Shown piece by piece: positions 5,216-5,335 of a stretch of 5,335 nt of DNA (within the stretch, counting starts at the first letter, position 1; each line of letters opens with the position of its first letter). The stretch comes from Candidatus Omnitrophota bacterium (GTDB lineage: Bacteria > Omnitrophota > Gorgyraeia > Gygaellales > Profunditerraquicolaceae). The notes beneath the pieces are model-generated. The model worked only from the letters and a program-made list of their open reading frames with translations, was not told where the DNA came from and did not search any database. The translations under genes were made by a program, and so were the position numbers. The stretch covers positions 1 to 5,335 of the forward strand of contig JAQUMS010000113.1 of assembly GCA_028717985.1 (NCBI GenBank). Direction: 5' to 3'.

Positions 5216-5335
5216 ATGAAAAACCTTAAATTTTTAATATTAATGGGCTGTATGTTTCTGGGCGTGAATCCTCGGGCTTTTGCCACGAGCGAAATGAAAC
5301 AGATCAATACCATACAGACTGAACAGGTCCCTGTT
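5216..5335 (+). CDS. Exported protein in PilP/PilQ position, first 40 codons only
   Basis: An ATG four bases after the PilO stop opens a frame that stays open to the window end. The first 23 residues form a signal peptide: MKNLK as basic region, FLILMGCMFLGV as hydrophobic core, and PRAFA with a likely signal peptidase I cut before TSE. A Cys at residue 12 sits in the core, but more hydrophobic residues follow it, so a lipoprotein site is unlikely. The mature part visible (SEMKQINTIQTEQ) is polar and not diagnostic. In pilMNOPQ operons this place is held by the lipoprotein PilP or the secretin PilQ. Absence of a good lipobox speaks mildly for a secretin-type or other periplasmic protein. Only weak ribosome-binding sequence precedes the start, so translation probably depends on PilO. 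Confidence 0.7.
   Translation, partial: MKNLKFLILMGCMFLGVNPRAFATSEMKQINTIQTEQVPV

Overview
The window looks like bacterial chromosome from an uncultured-type Gram-negative lineage. The evidence is a type IV pilus/type II secretion-like inner-membrane operon in which PilM and PilN are fused, an orphan PilX-like minor pilin paired with a DUF2582-type winged-helix protein, and UDP-sugar genes. This mix reminds me of candidate phylum Omnitrophota (OP3) or a relative. That is recollection plus inference, not a proven assignment. All recognised genes lie on the + strand.

Region 1 (1-1888) is a sugar-nucleotide block. It holds the C-terminal half of UDP-glucose 6-dehydrogenase, a UDP-glucuronate decarboxylase (UDP-xylose synthase) overlapping it by one base, and, 40 bases on, a SemiSWEET sugar transporter. 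The first two enzymes give the route UDP-glucose to UDP-glucuronate to UDP-xylose, usually for cell-surface glycans.

Region 2 (1889-2647) starts with a good sigma70-like promoter (TTGACA, 16-base spacer, TAGAAT). A roughly 100-base leader with two hairpins follows. Then come a 68-residue winged-helix protein and a short pilin-like protein whose reading frames overlap by 8 bases.

Region 3 (2648-2938) is a very AT-rich, gene-free stretch of 291 bases. Its first part (2648-2720) is pyrimidine-rich with no gene that I can see. It then holds five direct repeats spaced exactly 10 bases apart, a small palindrome with a T-run, three more repeats at the same 10-base spacing, an A-tract, and a near-consensus promoter with an inverted repeat across its -35 box.

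Region 4 (2939-5335) is the pilus operon driven from that promoter. It contains a 62-residue excisionase/BldC-like HTH protein, a PilM-PilN fusion overlapping it by 4 bases, PilO 9 bases later, and the first 40 codons of a secreted protein in the position where PilP or PilQ is normally found. The most interesting hypothesis is that the small HTH protein forms a head-to-tail filament on the helically phased repeats upstream of its own promoter. Its relatives (BldC, lambda Xis) do this on direct repeats, so the protein would control its own pilus operon.
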